Origin: Chrysochromulina parva
Lineage: Eukaryota; Haptophyta; Prymnesiales; Chrysochromulinaceae
Assembly (NCBI GenBank): GCA_002887195.1
Contig: PJAB01000802.1
Coordinates: 1 to 20,512, forward strand
Length of the DNA stretch: 20,512 nucleotides
Direction of reading: 5' to 3'
Positions within the stretch are counted from its first letter, which is position 1, and each line of letters begins with the position of its first letter. The translations under genes and the position numbers were made by a program. Below the pieces are notes generated by a model. It saw only the letters and a program-made list of their open reading frames with translations. It searched no databases and was not told where the DNA came from. This document shows positions 1 to 8,700 of the stretch, in pieces.

Positions 1-714
1 TGGGCGTCACGCGGAACGAGTACTTGACGTCGGCGTACGTGATGTCGACCGGGATCGACTGAAGCTCCTTCAGGGGCAGGGTCGAGAGCTGGCCCTTGCC
101 GAGGTTGTCCTTGAAGTTGGCGATGCCGCCCTGGATCTGCTTGTAGGCGCGGAAGACGGCCGCGTTGATCACAGCCGCGGTGGGGTCAATGTCGATCGTG
201 ACGGACTTCTGGGCGATGATGCCGTCGAGCCACGCGGTGTCGATGGTGTTCGCCTTGAAGGCATCGGTCTCGAGGAGCTCGCCAAGGTACTCGATGGTCG
301 TACGGATGTCGCCCATGATGAAGAGCTCCTTGAGGGCCATCACCAGGTTCTTGCGCGCGACCTCACGGGTGGGGCCGGTGGCGAAGAGGTGGCCGAACTG
401 CGAGTCCGCATACTCGTGCACGCCGCCATCGGCTGTGACGGAGAAGTAGCCCCACACGTTCGTGTTCGACTGGAAGGTGATGCGGTCGATCTTGCCCGAG
501 GTGGGCTTGAAGCCCTCGTCGGGGTTCTCGGCGGTGATGCGCGCGGCGATCACGTGCTTGTCGTACTGCGAGTGGCGCTTGAACGACGACAGGTCGAACT
601 TGCCAATGCCGTCATAGTCCTGGCCGTAGAAGCGGCGGATCTCGGGGATGTTGTACAGCTTGATGCCCATCGCGATGTGGATCTGGGTCGCCGGCAGCGA
701 AACGCCGGTGATGC

Positions 715-747
<33 letters not shown>

Positions 748-2258
748 GGTTGAGCTCGAGGAAGTAGTACTTCTTCTCCTTCGGCAGGTAAAGGTACTCG
801 ACGGTGCCCGCGGAGACGTAGTCGAGGGAGTTGCACAGGTTGCACGCGGCGCGCTGCATCTCGACGAAGATGTCCTCATCGGCGATGATGGGAGGTCCCT
901 CCTCGAAGATCTTCTGGTAGCGACGCTGCGTCGAGCAGTCACGACCTCCGAGGGCAATGGCGGTCTCGCCGTCGGCAATGACCTGGACCTCGAGGTGGCG
1001 CGCGCCCGTGCACAGCGTCACGAGGAAGATTGGCGAGCCGGGCACCTCGTTCACGACCTGCGGCCACGCAGTGCGCAGCTCGGCCTCGGTCAAAGCCTTG
1101 CGGATGCCCTTGCCGCCGCCGCCTTCCGAAGCCTTGAGCATGACAGGGTAGCCGACGCGTTCGGCTTCCTTGACGGCCTGCTCAAGCGACGTGATGCACG
1201 CCGCATCGAAGGCCTCCTGCGGGATGCGCTTGTTCGCGTCCAGGTTCGCCGGCAGGCCGTCGCCGTTCCAGGGCGGGACGGAGACGCCAGCGGACTGCGC
1301 CACAAGGTTGGCGCCGATCTTGTCGCCGAGGATGCGCATGACGGGCGACTGCGGGCCCACAAAGGTGATGTCGAGGCCGAGCTCCGCGTTCTTCGCGGAG
1401 AGCAGGTCGCCCAGCTTGGGGTTCTCAGAGGCGTGGCCCCAGCCGACCATCAGGGCGTCCACGCCCTGCGAGATGCACAGGTCGACGATGAGCTGCACGT
1501 TGGCGTAGTTGTTCGCGTTGGAGCCGCCAGGGACCTGGACGAACTCGTCGGCGCGGCGGATGAACTCCGCATTGGCCGCGAGGTCCTCGGGCGTCGCCAT
1601 CACGACGAACTTGATCGCGCGCTCGTCGCCAAAGGTGTTGTAGGCCCAGTTGCGAATAGACATGATGGTCTTGGTCGCCGCCATGCCGTTGTTGGCGATC
1701 AGGATCTTGCGGATGAGCTTGCGCCCACCACGGGCCTTGACGTACTCCCACATTTTTTCCTCGAGCTCCTTGTCCGTGTCCTTCATCGCAGCCGTGGCAA
1801 CCGCCTTGATTTCGGCGGCGCCTGCAAGTGCAAGTGCGCGCACGCAAGGGGTACAAGGGGTAAGCAGCACGGGGCGCGAAGCGAAACGCTCAGTGGACGT
1901 GGCGTGCGGTCGAGGCGGCGGACAACAGGAGCTCTCGGGCGTCGCGCAGCAGTTGGAGAGGGCGGCGCGTACGTTTGCCCGTCTCCATCATCGAGACGGT
2001 GCGAAGGGTCCGGTCAATGACCGGTGAGCTGAAGGCATTGCGCGCCGCCGAAGCCGGCGCGAAAGCTGCGGATCCAGTCTGAAAGCAGGCGGCTCCCGCG
2101 ACGACTGCGGAGAGCACAACCGCACGCTGCGCACAGGAGCGGGAGCAGGCGAACTGGGCGTCGGTGCGAGGCACAGGCGGGCCGGTGGCTGTCGCAGCAG
2201 GGACAGGACATGCGGGCGGAAGCGTGTAGCACGAGCTGCGGGCCGCATGGGCTGGCAT
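1..2258 (-). CDS. ACC1: Plastid-type homomeric acetyl-CoA carboxylase, N-terminal part (C-terminus outside window)
   Basis: The product would carboxylate biotin and then acetyl-CoA to malonyl-CoA, the first step of fatty acid synthesis. Exons read 2258-1973 and 1821-1. Splicing joins AAA-C to GC-GCC in phase. Exon 2 encodes a eukaryotic-type biotin carboxylase beginning near residue 134 (KILIANNGMAATK), with VGWGHASENPKL, the ATP-grasp loop GGGGKGIRK near residue 330 and ELNPRLQVEHPVTE near 455. The last residues in the window (DITYADVKYSFRVTP) match the linker before the biotin carrier domain. That domain and the carboxyltransferase lie beyond position 1. Exon 1 carries a hydrophobic stretch AVVLSAVVAGAACF, then SAAFAP and a basic, acid-poor segment: a signal plus transit peptide, so the chloroplast is the inferred location. 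The ATG at 2258 puts about 45 residues before the hydrophobic core. A pyrimidine-rich tract ending CAG at 2127 allows an alternative upstream exon, so the true start is uncertain. Confidence 0.93.
1822..1972 (-). other. Intron 1 of the acetyl-CoA carboxylase gene (151 nt)
   Basis: The donor is AAAC/GTACGC and the acceptor is TTGCACTTGCAG/GC. Removing it joins ...VSMMETGK-R to AAEIKAVATAAMKDTDK in frame, linking the targeting exon to the catalytic exon. The octamer GCGCCGCC occurs both just after the donor and just after the acceptor, which may be chance in GC-rich DNA. Confidence 0.8.
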
Positions 2259-3017
2259 CGGCCGCAGCGACTACCACCGCCGCCAGCAAGTGGGTGTGCT
2301 GATTCATAAAGGGTTCAGACAGCTGCAATCGGCAACGCCATTCTGCCCACGTGTGCCGTGCCGCAGCTAATGCAGCAGCCCAGGATCCAGTCGAGACGTC
2401 GGTGGCTGCCTGACGGCTACGATTGAAAGCAGTTGACCGAATTTTGGGTTCACCCGGATCAGCAGGCAGCTGAGAGCCAAACGCCACGCATAGGCGCGGC
2501 TGAGAGCAGGGCAGAGGCTCACCATTGGAGGCCGCGAACGCCACCAGCGCCGAGGTGCGCTTCGGAGCTGGACGAGAGCTCGGTTGGTTCTTCCCGGACG
2601 AGATTCCTCAGCAGGTTAGGCGAGCTGCGAATGGCCCGATTTTCACAGACTTACCCGACGCCATGGCTCGCCGCCACAGAGACGCGAACCATTCGGGCCT
2701 ACATCCGACACACAAGGCATCTTCGCGGCCCCCGCAGGGATCACTGGCCCAAGCTACTACCGTAGTATGTGCGATGCCGAAATTTGCCTTGAGGTTTACA
2801 GATAAGCCTCCAATACTAAGGACGCTCCTCCCCTACAAGTATCCGGATATTTGTCGGACCGGGGGTGACCCGGTTCGTTACATTGTATTCCCGTCTCTTT
2901 CCACTCTCTTTCCAAGTCAAGTCAAGTCTATACATAAACAACAGACAACCATACGGAAGCCTATTGACTTGACTTGACTTGACTTGACTCTTTCCAGAGC
3001 AAATTCATAACGGCCCG
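2259..3017. promoter_or_regulatory. Divergent spacer between ACC and the STI1-domain gene
   Basis: This 759-bp spacer separates two genes transcribed outward, so it should hold both promoters and 5' UTRs. The half nearer the STI1-domain gene (about 2740-3000) is clearly more AT-rich than the flanking genes. Open frames here have no recognisable domain. The only clear structure is the pentanucleotide inverted repeat annotated separately. No TATA-like box can be called with confidence. Confidence 0.6.
2913..2989. repeat. Pentanucleotide inverted repeat (hairpin-forming)
   Basis: The left arm CAAGTCAAGTCAAGTC (2913-2928) is the exact reverse complement of a segment inside the right arm, which is five TTGAC units at 2964-2988. 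The intervening loop is about 40 nt. The right arm ends about 28 nt before the ATG of the STI1-domain gene, so the structure lies in its core promoter or 5' UTR. Confidence 0.85.
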
Positions 3018-3117
3018 ATGGCCTCCATCGACTCCGACTCCGACGACGAGGGCGAGGTGCCGCCTCTGCTCGGCCCGGGCGGCGCGGCGGCACCGAGCGT
3101 GCCCTCCGTGCCGAAGG

Positions 3118-3149
<32 letters not shown>

Positions 3150-3929
3150 GCGCCGCGGCAAAAGGCTACAGGATCGTTGCCCACACCAACACCACCAGCG
3201 CCGAGCACGCAGCCGGGTGCGCACTTGAAGCCCAACAATGGGCTAAAGAAAGGGTTCCTCGGCGGCGGCGGCGGCGGCGGCGAGCGCAGCACCAACAAAG
3301 CCGCTGGCAGCGGCGGCGGCACCTCCGTGCCCATGGTGCAGGCCAGCTTGGACGCGAAGCAAAAGTCGCTCGAGCTGCCTGAGGTCCAGGCAAAGATGGA
3401 GGCGGACAGGGCCGAGGCGGCGAAGATGGCCGCAAATGGGCCGAATGGGTGGATGACCCCCGAGCTCATGACGAAGATCGCCATGTCACCCATCCTCCGC
3501 AAGGGTTTCACCGACCCGCGCTGCCAGACCGCGATGGGCGAGATGCAAGCGAATCCGGCGGCGGCGATGAAGAAGTACGGGGACGTGCCAGAGATGAAGG
3601 AGTTCCTGCAGGCGTTCGCCAAGGTGATGGCCGACCACTTTGGCAAGCTCGCCGAGAAGCAGGAGGCCGAAAAGAAGATCCAGGAGCAGCAGGCCGCTGC
3701 AGCCCTGACGCCCGAGCAGCGAAAGGCGCAGGAGGTGGCTGAGAAGGCGATGGCGGACCCGGAGGTACGCGCGATCGTGGCGGAGCCGAAGATCCAGCAG
3801 CTGATCGGGCGCATGCAGACCGGCGTCTCCTTCGAGATCGAGAGGGAGATGCGCAACGACCCCGATCTGGTTCGCAAGCTACAGAAGCTCAGCCTTGCAG
3901 GTCTCATTGGGATGGAGTTCCGCCAGTGA
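3018..3929 (+). CDS. STI1/DP-domain protein, probable Hsp70/Hsp90-system cofactor-like
   Basis: A single-exon frame of 303 aa. The N-terminus is acidic (SDSDDEGE), followed by a ten-residue poly-Ser tract (residues 35-44, from AGC repeats at 3120-3149), a Pro/Thr linker, the motif GLKKGFL (residues 75-81) and a Gly run. Residues about 145-207 (WMTPELM..I..SPILRKGFTDPR...AMGEMQANP) form one STI1-type helical repeat. Residues about 220-245 are a Gln/Glu/Ala-rich probable coiled coil. Residues 247-300 (DPEV..I..EPKIQQLIGRMQTG...ERDPDL-like) form a second DP/STI1-type repeat of the kind found in Hop/Sti1 and Hip. No TPR domain is present, so it is not a full Hop. A cytosolic chaperone-adaptor role is inferred from the domain only. 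The ATG at 3018 is the first in frame, just downstream of the hairpin. Confidence 0.82.
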
Positions 3930-4584
3930 CACTTGCGCGACGTGCGGGCCCGCGGCAACAGGCGGAGCGCGCGAGTGGCGCAGTGCGGGAGCGAGCTTCT
4001 GAGCCGGTGACCCTACGGTGACCCCACGCCGCACCGCGCGGCCGGCCAAACCGGAAAGGACAGTCCCGTTCGAGAGACCGTCGCGTTTGATCGAGACCGC
4101 GAGACGACACTCGAGCGTAGCTCCAGCCACAGGCGCGCGCGGGGGGGGGGGGCGTGCGGGGCCGAGTGGAGCGCAGCCGTGTAGCACGTTCTCCAACAAA
4201 CTAAATTATAGTCAGAAGAATTGACGAGATAGCAGATACGCGCACACCCCAAAATGAGCGATAACATCCCCGGCGAGAGGCGATGCAGGTGGTACCTCCC
4301 CCACCGGGAAGTTTGCGTAGTTTGCCATCTGCTGCCTCTCTGACCGCATGCAAGCCCCAAGCCCATACGAAGTGCCCGCGCTCGAGGCGGCAAGCGCAAC
4401 GGGGGGCGATCGCCCCGATCTCCCCGCGATCTGCGCCCGGACCGCTCCCTGCACCCGAGCACACCGTCCTGTGGGGACGATCGCCAGAGGGACGCAATCC
4501 GGACGCCATCCGATCCGGCCGGCAGGCTCATCCCCGCGCCATCCGAATCACCACACGTCCCGCCCGCTTGCACCCCGGGCGCAC
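3930..4584. other. Convergent 3' spacer, no gene seen
   Basis: This 655-bp region separates the tail-to-tail STI1-domain and RanBP1 genes and should hold both 3' UTRs. It contains a run of 12 G at 4141-4152 after a GC dinucleotide run. Open frames here are short and overlap antisense, with no recognisable domain. Confidence 0.6.
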
Positions 4585-5220
4585 TTAGGAGGCCTCCGCC
4601 TTCTTCTCCTCCGCCTTCTCCTCCGCCTTGGGTGCCGGTGGCGGCGGTGTGGGCGCCGCCGCGGCGCCGCCATACGCCAACTTGGCCTCCTCGAACACCT
4701 CCTTGAACTTCTTCGCGTTCTCTGAATTGGCGAAACGGATGGCGAGCAGCGAGCGCTCTTCCTTCTCTTCGGAGAAGTCGATGCACGTCCACACCCACGA
4801 GCGGTCGGAGCCGGCATTCTCCTTGAGGTCGATCGATGGCATCACCGCGAAGTTGGCACAGATCTTCATCGTCTTCTCGCGCCGCATTAGCAGCCGCACC
4901 TTGCCCGTCTCCTTGTGCTTCAGGAACTTTACATCGCCCGTGCCGCGCTCCTTCCACATCTTGACCTCCTTTTCCCACGAGTCGGACTCCCAGCGGAAGA
5001 GCTTTGCCCGCACCTTGTAGGTCACCTCCTCGTCCTCCTCCATCGTCGACGTTTTTATCTGCTCCAGCTTCACCACGGGCTGGAACTCCACCTGCGCCTC
5101 CTCCTCCGGCGCGTAGCCGTTGTCATCGTCTTCCTCGCCCCCCCCCTCCGCGGCGCCATCGGTGCTGGCCGCTGCCACTTTCGGCTCCTCCGCCTTTGGC
5201 TCCGCAGCTGCGTCCGCCAT
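4585..5220 (-). CDS. RANBP1: Ran-binding protein 1 (RanBD domain)
   Basis: The product would bind Ran-GTP in the cytoplasm and help RanGAP release cargo and hydrolyse GTP during nuclear export. The frame is 211 aa from [14 protein letters not shown]. It is acidic to residue 45, then has a RanBD domain at about 46-182. Family signatures include [14 protein letters not shown] (64-77), [18 protein letters not shown] (89-106), [15 protein letters not shown] (109-123), [10 protein letters not shown] (135-144) and [22 protein letters not shown] (158-179). The tail is Lys/Glu/Ala-rich. The frame stays open upstream to 5631, but the extra N-terminal residues resemble no RanBP1, so the internal ATG at 5220 is chosen. 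No intron is needed. Confidence 0.95.
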   Translation of the reverse strand: MADAAAEPKAEEPKVAAASTDGAAEGGGEEDDDNGYAPEEEAQVEFQPVVKLEQIKTSTMEEDEEVTYKVRAKLFRWESDSWEKEVKMWKERGTGDVKFLKHKETGKVRLLMRREKTMKICANFAVMPSIDLKENAGSDRSWVWTCIDFSEEKEERSLLAIRFANSENAKKFKEVFEEAKLAYGGAAAAPTPPPPAPKAEEKAEEKKAEAS

Positions 5221-5775
5221 TCTGCACTGGTGCGTTGCTCGGCCGTGCGACAGCACGACGCACTCCAGACAGAGGCGCACGTCGGCGCCCAAGGCTGTTC
5301 GCGCCGCACTTTGGTCTTCACACTTCTGAAGTGTCATTAGGTTCGTAAACGCGGTAAACGTACGAGGGGTGTGGCGCAGAAAAAGGATCAATTCCCAGGA
5401 TATCATGTTGTGAGCAAGACGCCAGTGTGGCTGCGCGCTCCGCCCGGGGCCCGGACCTGCTCGAACTTGCTCGGCGAGATCACGTGCTGCGAGGTCAGCA
5501 TCCGGGTGTGCACAGTCAGCCATCTCAGAACTCAGAAGGGATGCAGCAGAAAAATGCGATGTGTTCAATTCACTATCCCCAGGCACTATGCTCGTATCGC
5601 TTATGTCGTGAGCAAGAGAGCCAACAGCCACGACCCCGAGTGGGTCCCCCCGGGCGCGGGCGCCAGCCTTGAGCCTTCGTTGTTCCAGTCTACACAGCTT
5701 CGAAAATATCCAACCAGAGCTTGCATGCTTGAAGTTCGAGGCGCGGGAGGGCCCTCAAGATCTCCGGATCCGAGC
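5221..5775. promoter_or_regulatory. Spacer: RanBP1 promoter and transporter 3' end
   Basis: A 555-bp gap lies between two minus-strand genes. It should contain the 3' UTR of the transporter (near 5775) and the promoter of RanBP1 (near 5221). The heptamer-like element GTGAGCAAGA appears twice (about 5410 and 5608) in loosely similar contexts. No coding signal is convincing. Confidence 0.5.
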
Positions 5776-8700
5776 TCAATCAGCCGCCTCCCACGTGTCG
5801 CTGAGCTCCTCGGGGATCTGCTGATGAGCCTGATTGCGACTCGCGACGGCCTGGACGCTAGCGCGCGCCGTAATGGGCACGCGGCCGACGCTCGCGACGG
5901 GGAGCCGTTTGCGCGGCCAAAAATTGGAATCGCCAGGCAGAAGCGTCATAGCACAGGGGATGATGACCTTGGTCGTGATGAAGCAGTCAATCAGCACGCC
6001 CACAATCAACAGATACCCGATTTGGTTGAGCGTGGGGGAGACGCCGACGAGGAGAGAGCCGAAGGCGAGCGTCATGATGACGCCCGCGAGGCAAATGATG
6101 TTGCCGGTCGCGTCGAGCGCCATGATAACGGCATCGCGTGCTGAAGCGCCATGGTCCCAGAACTCAACCACGCTCTCCATAAGGAAGATGTCTGAGGAGG
6201 GACGCAATCGGAGAGACTCTCAGAGGTCATCCGAGGCTATTCAGAGGCCATCCAGAGGCCCTCCGAGGCCATTCAGAGGCCATCAGAGGCAGCGGCAGCC
6301 ACGTACCGTAATCAAGCCCGAGGCCCACCACAATTGAGAAGGAGATGCAGGGAGACATCCAGAAGAGAGCCCCGCCCGAAGGGGAGAGAAAGCCTAGGTT
6401 GAGATCCTCGAGATTCCCATCCTGTGTATTTGGCATCGGGGGCAATCAGGCGAGAACATGGCGAGATCAGGGGCACCCAGCCGAACACGTGTACCAGTCG
6501 GAACCGTCCAGTCTCACTCCATCTCCCCTGATCTCCCCTGATCTCCCCTGATCTTCCCAAACCAGTCGGAACCGTCCAGTCTCACTCCATCGCACTACAG
6601 CCCGCTCAGTCGCTCCGTCGCTCGCACCTGGTACACGTGCAATCGGGGGTGCAATCGGGTGCAATCAAGGTGCAATCAAGGTCAATCACCTGGTACACGA
6701 GCAGCGCCGAGCCAAACGTGATGACGAGCATCCAGATGAGGCAGAGTGCCGCTCGAATGGGCACGAGCAACGAACGGAACGAGACGAGTAGCACCGCGCC
6801 CACGATGCACAGCGTGGCGCCTACCAATTTAGGCAAGGCCTCGAAGGTGTCGTGGGCGCCGTCCATTTGTTCCTGTGGCAAACCGGTAAAGTAGAGCTTG
6901 CCAATGTGGACGCCGTCCACGTACTCATTCGCGACGAGCGCATCGCGTACCGCCTGGATCCAAGCACGCGCGAGATGACGAAGCTCATCAGAGGCCATCG
7001 ATGGTCATCAAGGACACTCGAGGGCACTCGCCTGGATCCAGGCGCGCGAGATGACGAAGCTCATCAGAGGCCATCGATGGTCATCAAGGACACTCGAGGG
7101 CACTCGCCTGGATCCAAGCGCGACCGTCCGACCCGAAAGGGTCGATGGTGGTGGTCACATGCACTTTAGTCGCTGCGTGCTCGGGGTTGTTGATGGTGGT
7201 GCTCGACAGCAGGTACTCGACAACCTCCTCGAGCTCCGGATCGGTGATGTTGACATGGATAGTCGTGCCATTGATGGTGAGCGTGCCGTTGGAGGTGGCA
7301 ATCGCGTCGTACAGCTCCGACGTGCAGTTGCCCCCGATGATCATCATACCCGTAAAGTCCGCGGGGCTCATGCACGGCCGACCGGACGGATTGAGGCAGC
7401 TGCGCCCCTGGCGCGCCATGTCGGCGGTCACATTCGCCGCGATGTTGTGGATGAAGGTGCAAGCGGCGTCGAACCAAGCGCGCGTGAGCAACACGTCGGG
7501 GGTGTCGGGCACGATCAGGATCTGTTGGTTTGGGGAGATCAGGGGAGATCAGAGGAGGCCAGGTTTGGGGAGAGCGTGTGGCCATTCGGCGCCATGGGTG
7601 GCAGCAAGGGGCCATGCATGGCCATCAGGTTTGGGGAGATCAGGGGAGATCGGCGCCATGGGTGGCAGCAAGGGGCCATGCATGGCCATCAGTAGCAATC
7701 GATGGCAATCAGTGGCCACTGGACGCCCCAAACGAGTCACGGGAGATCAGGGGAGATCAATGGTGACTACCTGAGTGGGGAAGACGTGCGACACCCCAAA
7801 CGAGTCCTGCAGTTGGAGGAAACTGTCGGTCGTCTCGGATTTGCGCGGCAGCAACGGCGTCACGCCCTCCACGTACGTCAGGTCTGACGACGCGAGTGGC
7901 ATCACGAACGGCACCGCGATGCCACCGAGGGCTCCGAGTACCAGCAGGGCGGCCCACGGCTTCTGGACCGCGCCCCCGACAGTAGGCCAGCAGCCGCGAC
8001 GCGCGCGCTTGGCGGCGATCGCGAGCAAGGCCACCGGCGCCGTGTGCACGGCGGCATCGGGCGCAGGCGACTCGAGCACGTCAGTCATGCGCTCGGGGTC
8101 CACGGAGAGCCTTTGCTCACGAGAGCGCGAGGGCGAGGAGGACGCCGAAGAGCCAGGCTCGAGGAACGGCTGGTTGATCGGTGGTGCCTTGCCTAAACTG
8201 TTCTCCACAGAGGGGGGGGGGCGCGCGGCGCCGCCGCCGCAGAGCTGGCACCACCAGCCGCACAAGCAGGCGGAAAAGGAGCACCCAAAATACGATTCGT
8301 CTGTGAAAAAGGCGGGGAAGGCGAGGAGCATCGTGGGCGTGAAGATGAGCGCCATGGTGATCGCAAAGGCGACCGTGACCGCCGACGCGACGCCCAGCGA
8401 CGAGATGGTCGAGACCGGTATGAGCAGCATGCCGAGGAAGCACAAGGTGAGGGTGACTCCCGAGACGAGGACCGTGTGACCGGACGTTTCGAGCATCGTC
8501 ACGATCGCGGCGCGGTACGGCCGTTTGCGCACCTGTGGGGAAGGAGGGGAGGCGTCGTGGTGAGCACCTGCACGCTGTGAGGCGCGCCGCGGCCGTTTGC
8601 GCACCACGAGCTCGTCGCGGAAGCGCGTAAGCAGGAAGAGCGAATAGTCGATCGACATCGCAAGCGAACATGCGAGCATGAGGGCGGGCGCTTGGGACGT

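Noticed and set aside
389..2020. A 543-residue plus-strand open frame at the left end
   Set aside because: It is antisense to the acetyl-CoA carboxylase exon, which carries all the conserved motifs. The plus-strand product is a composition artefact of GC-rich codons.
2525..2977. A 150-residue plus-strand frame upstream of the STI1-domain gene
   Set aside because: No domain, and it ends in the pentamer hairpin. It lies where promoter and 5' UTR sequence is expected.
4013..4978. A 321-residue minus-strand frame next to RanBP1
   Set aside because: It overlaps RanBP1 in another frame and has no recognisable domain.
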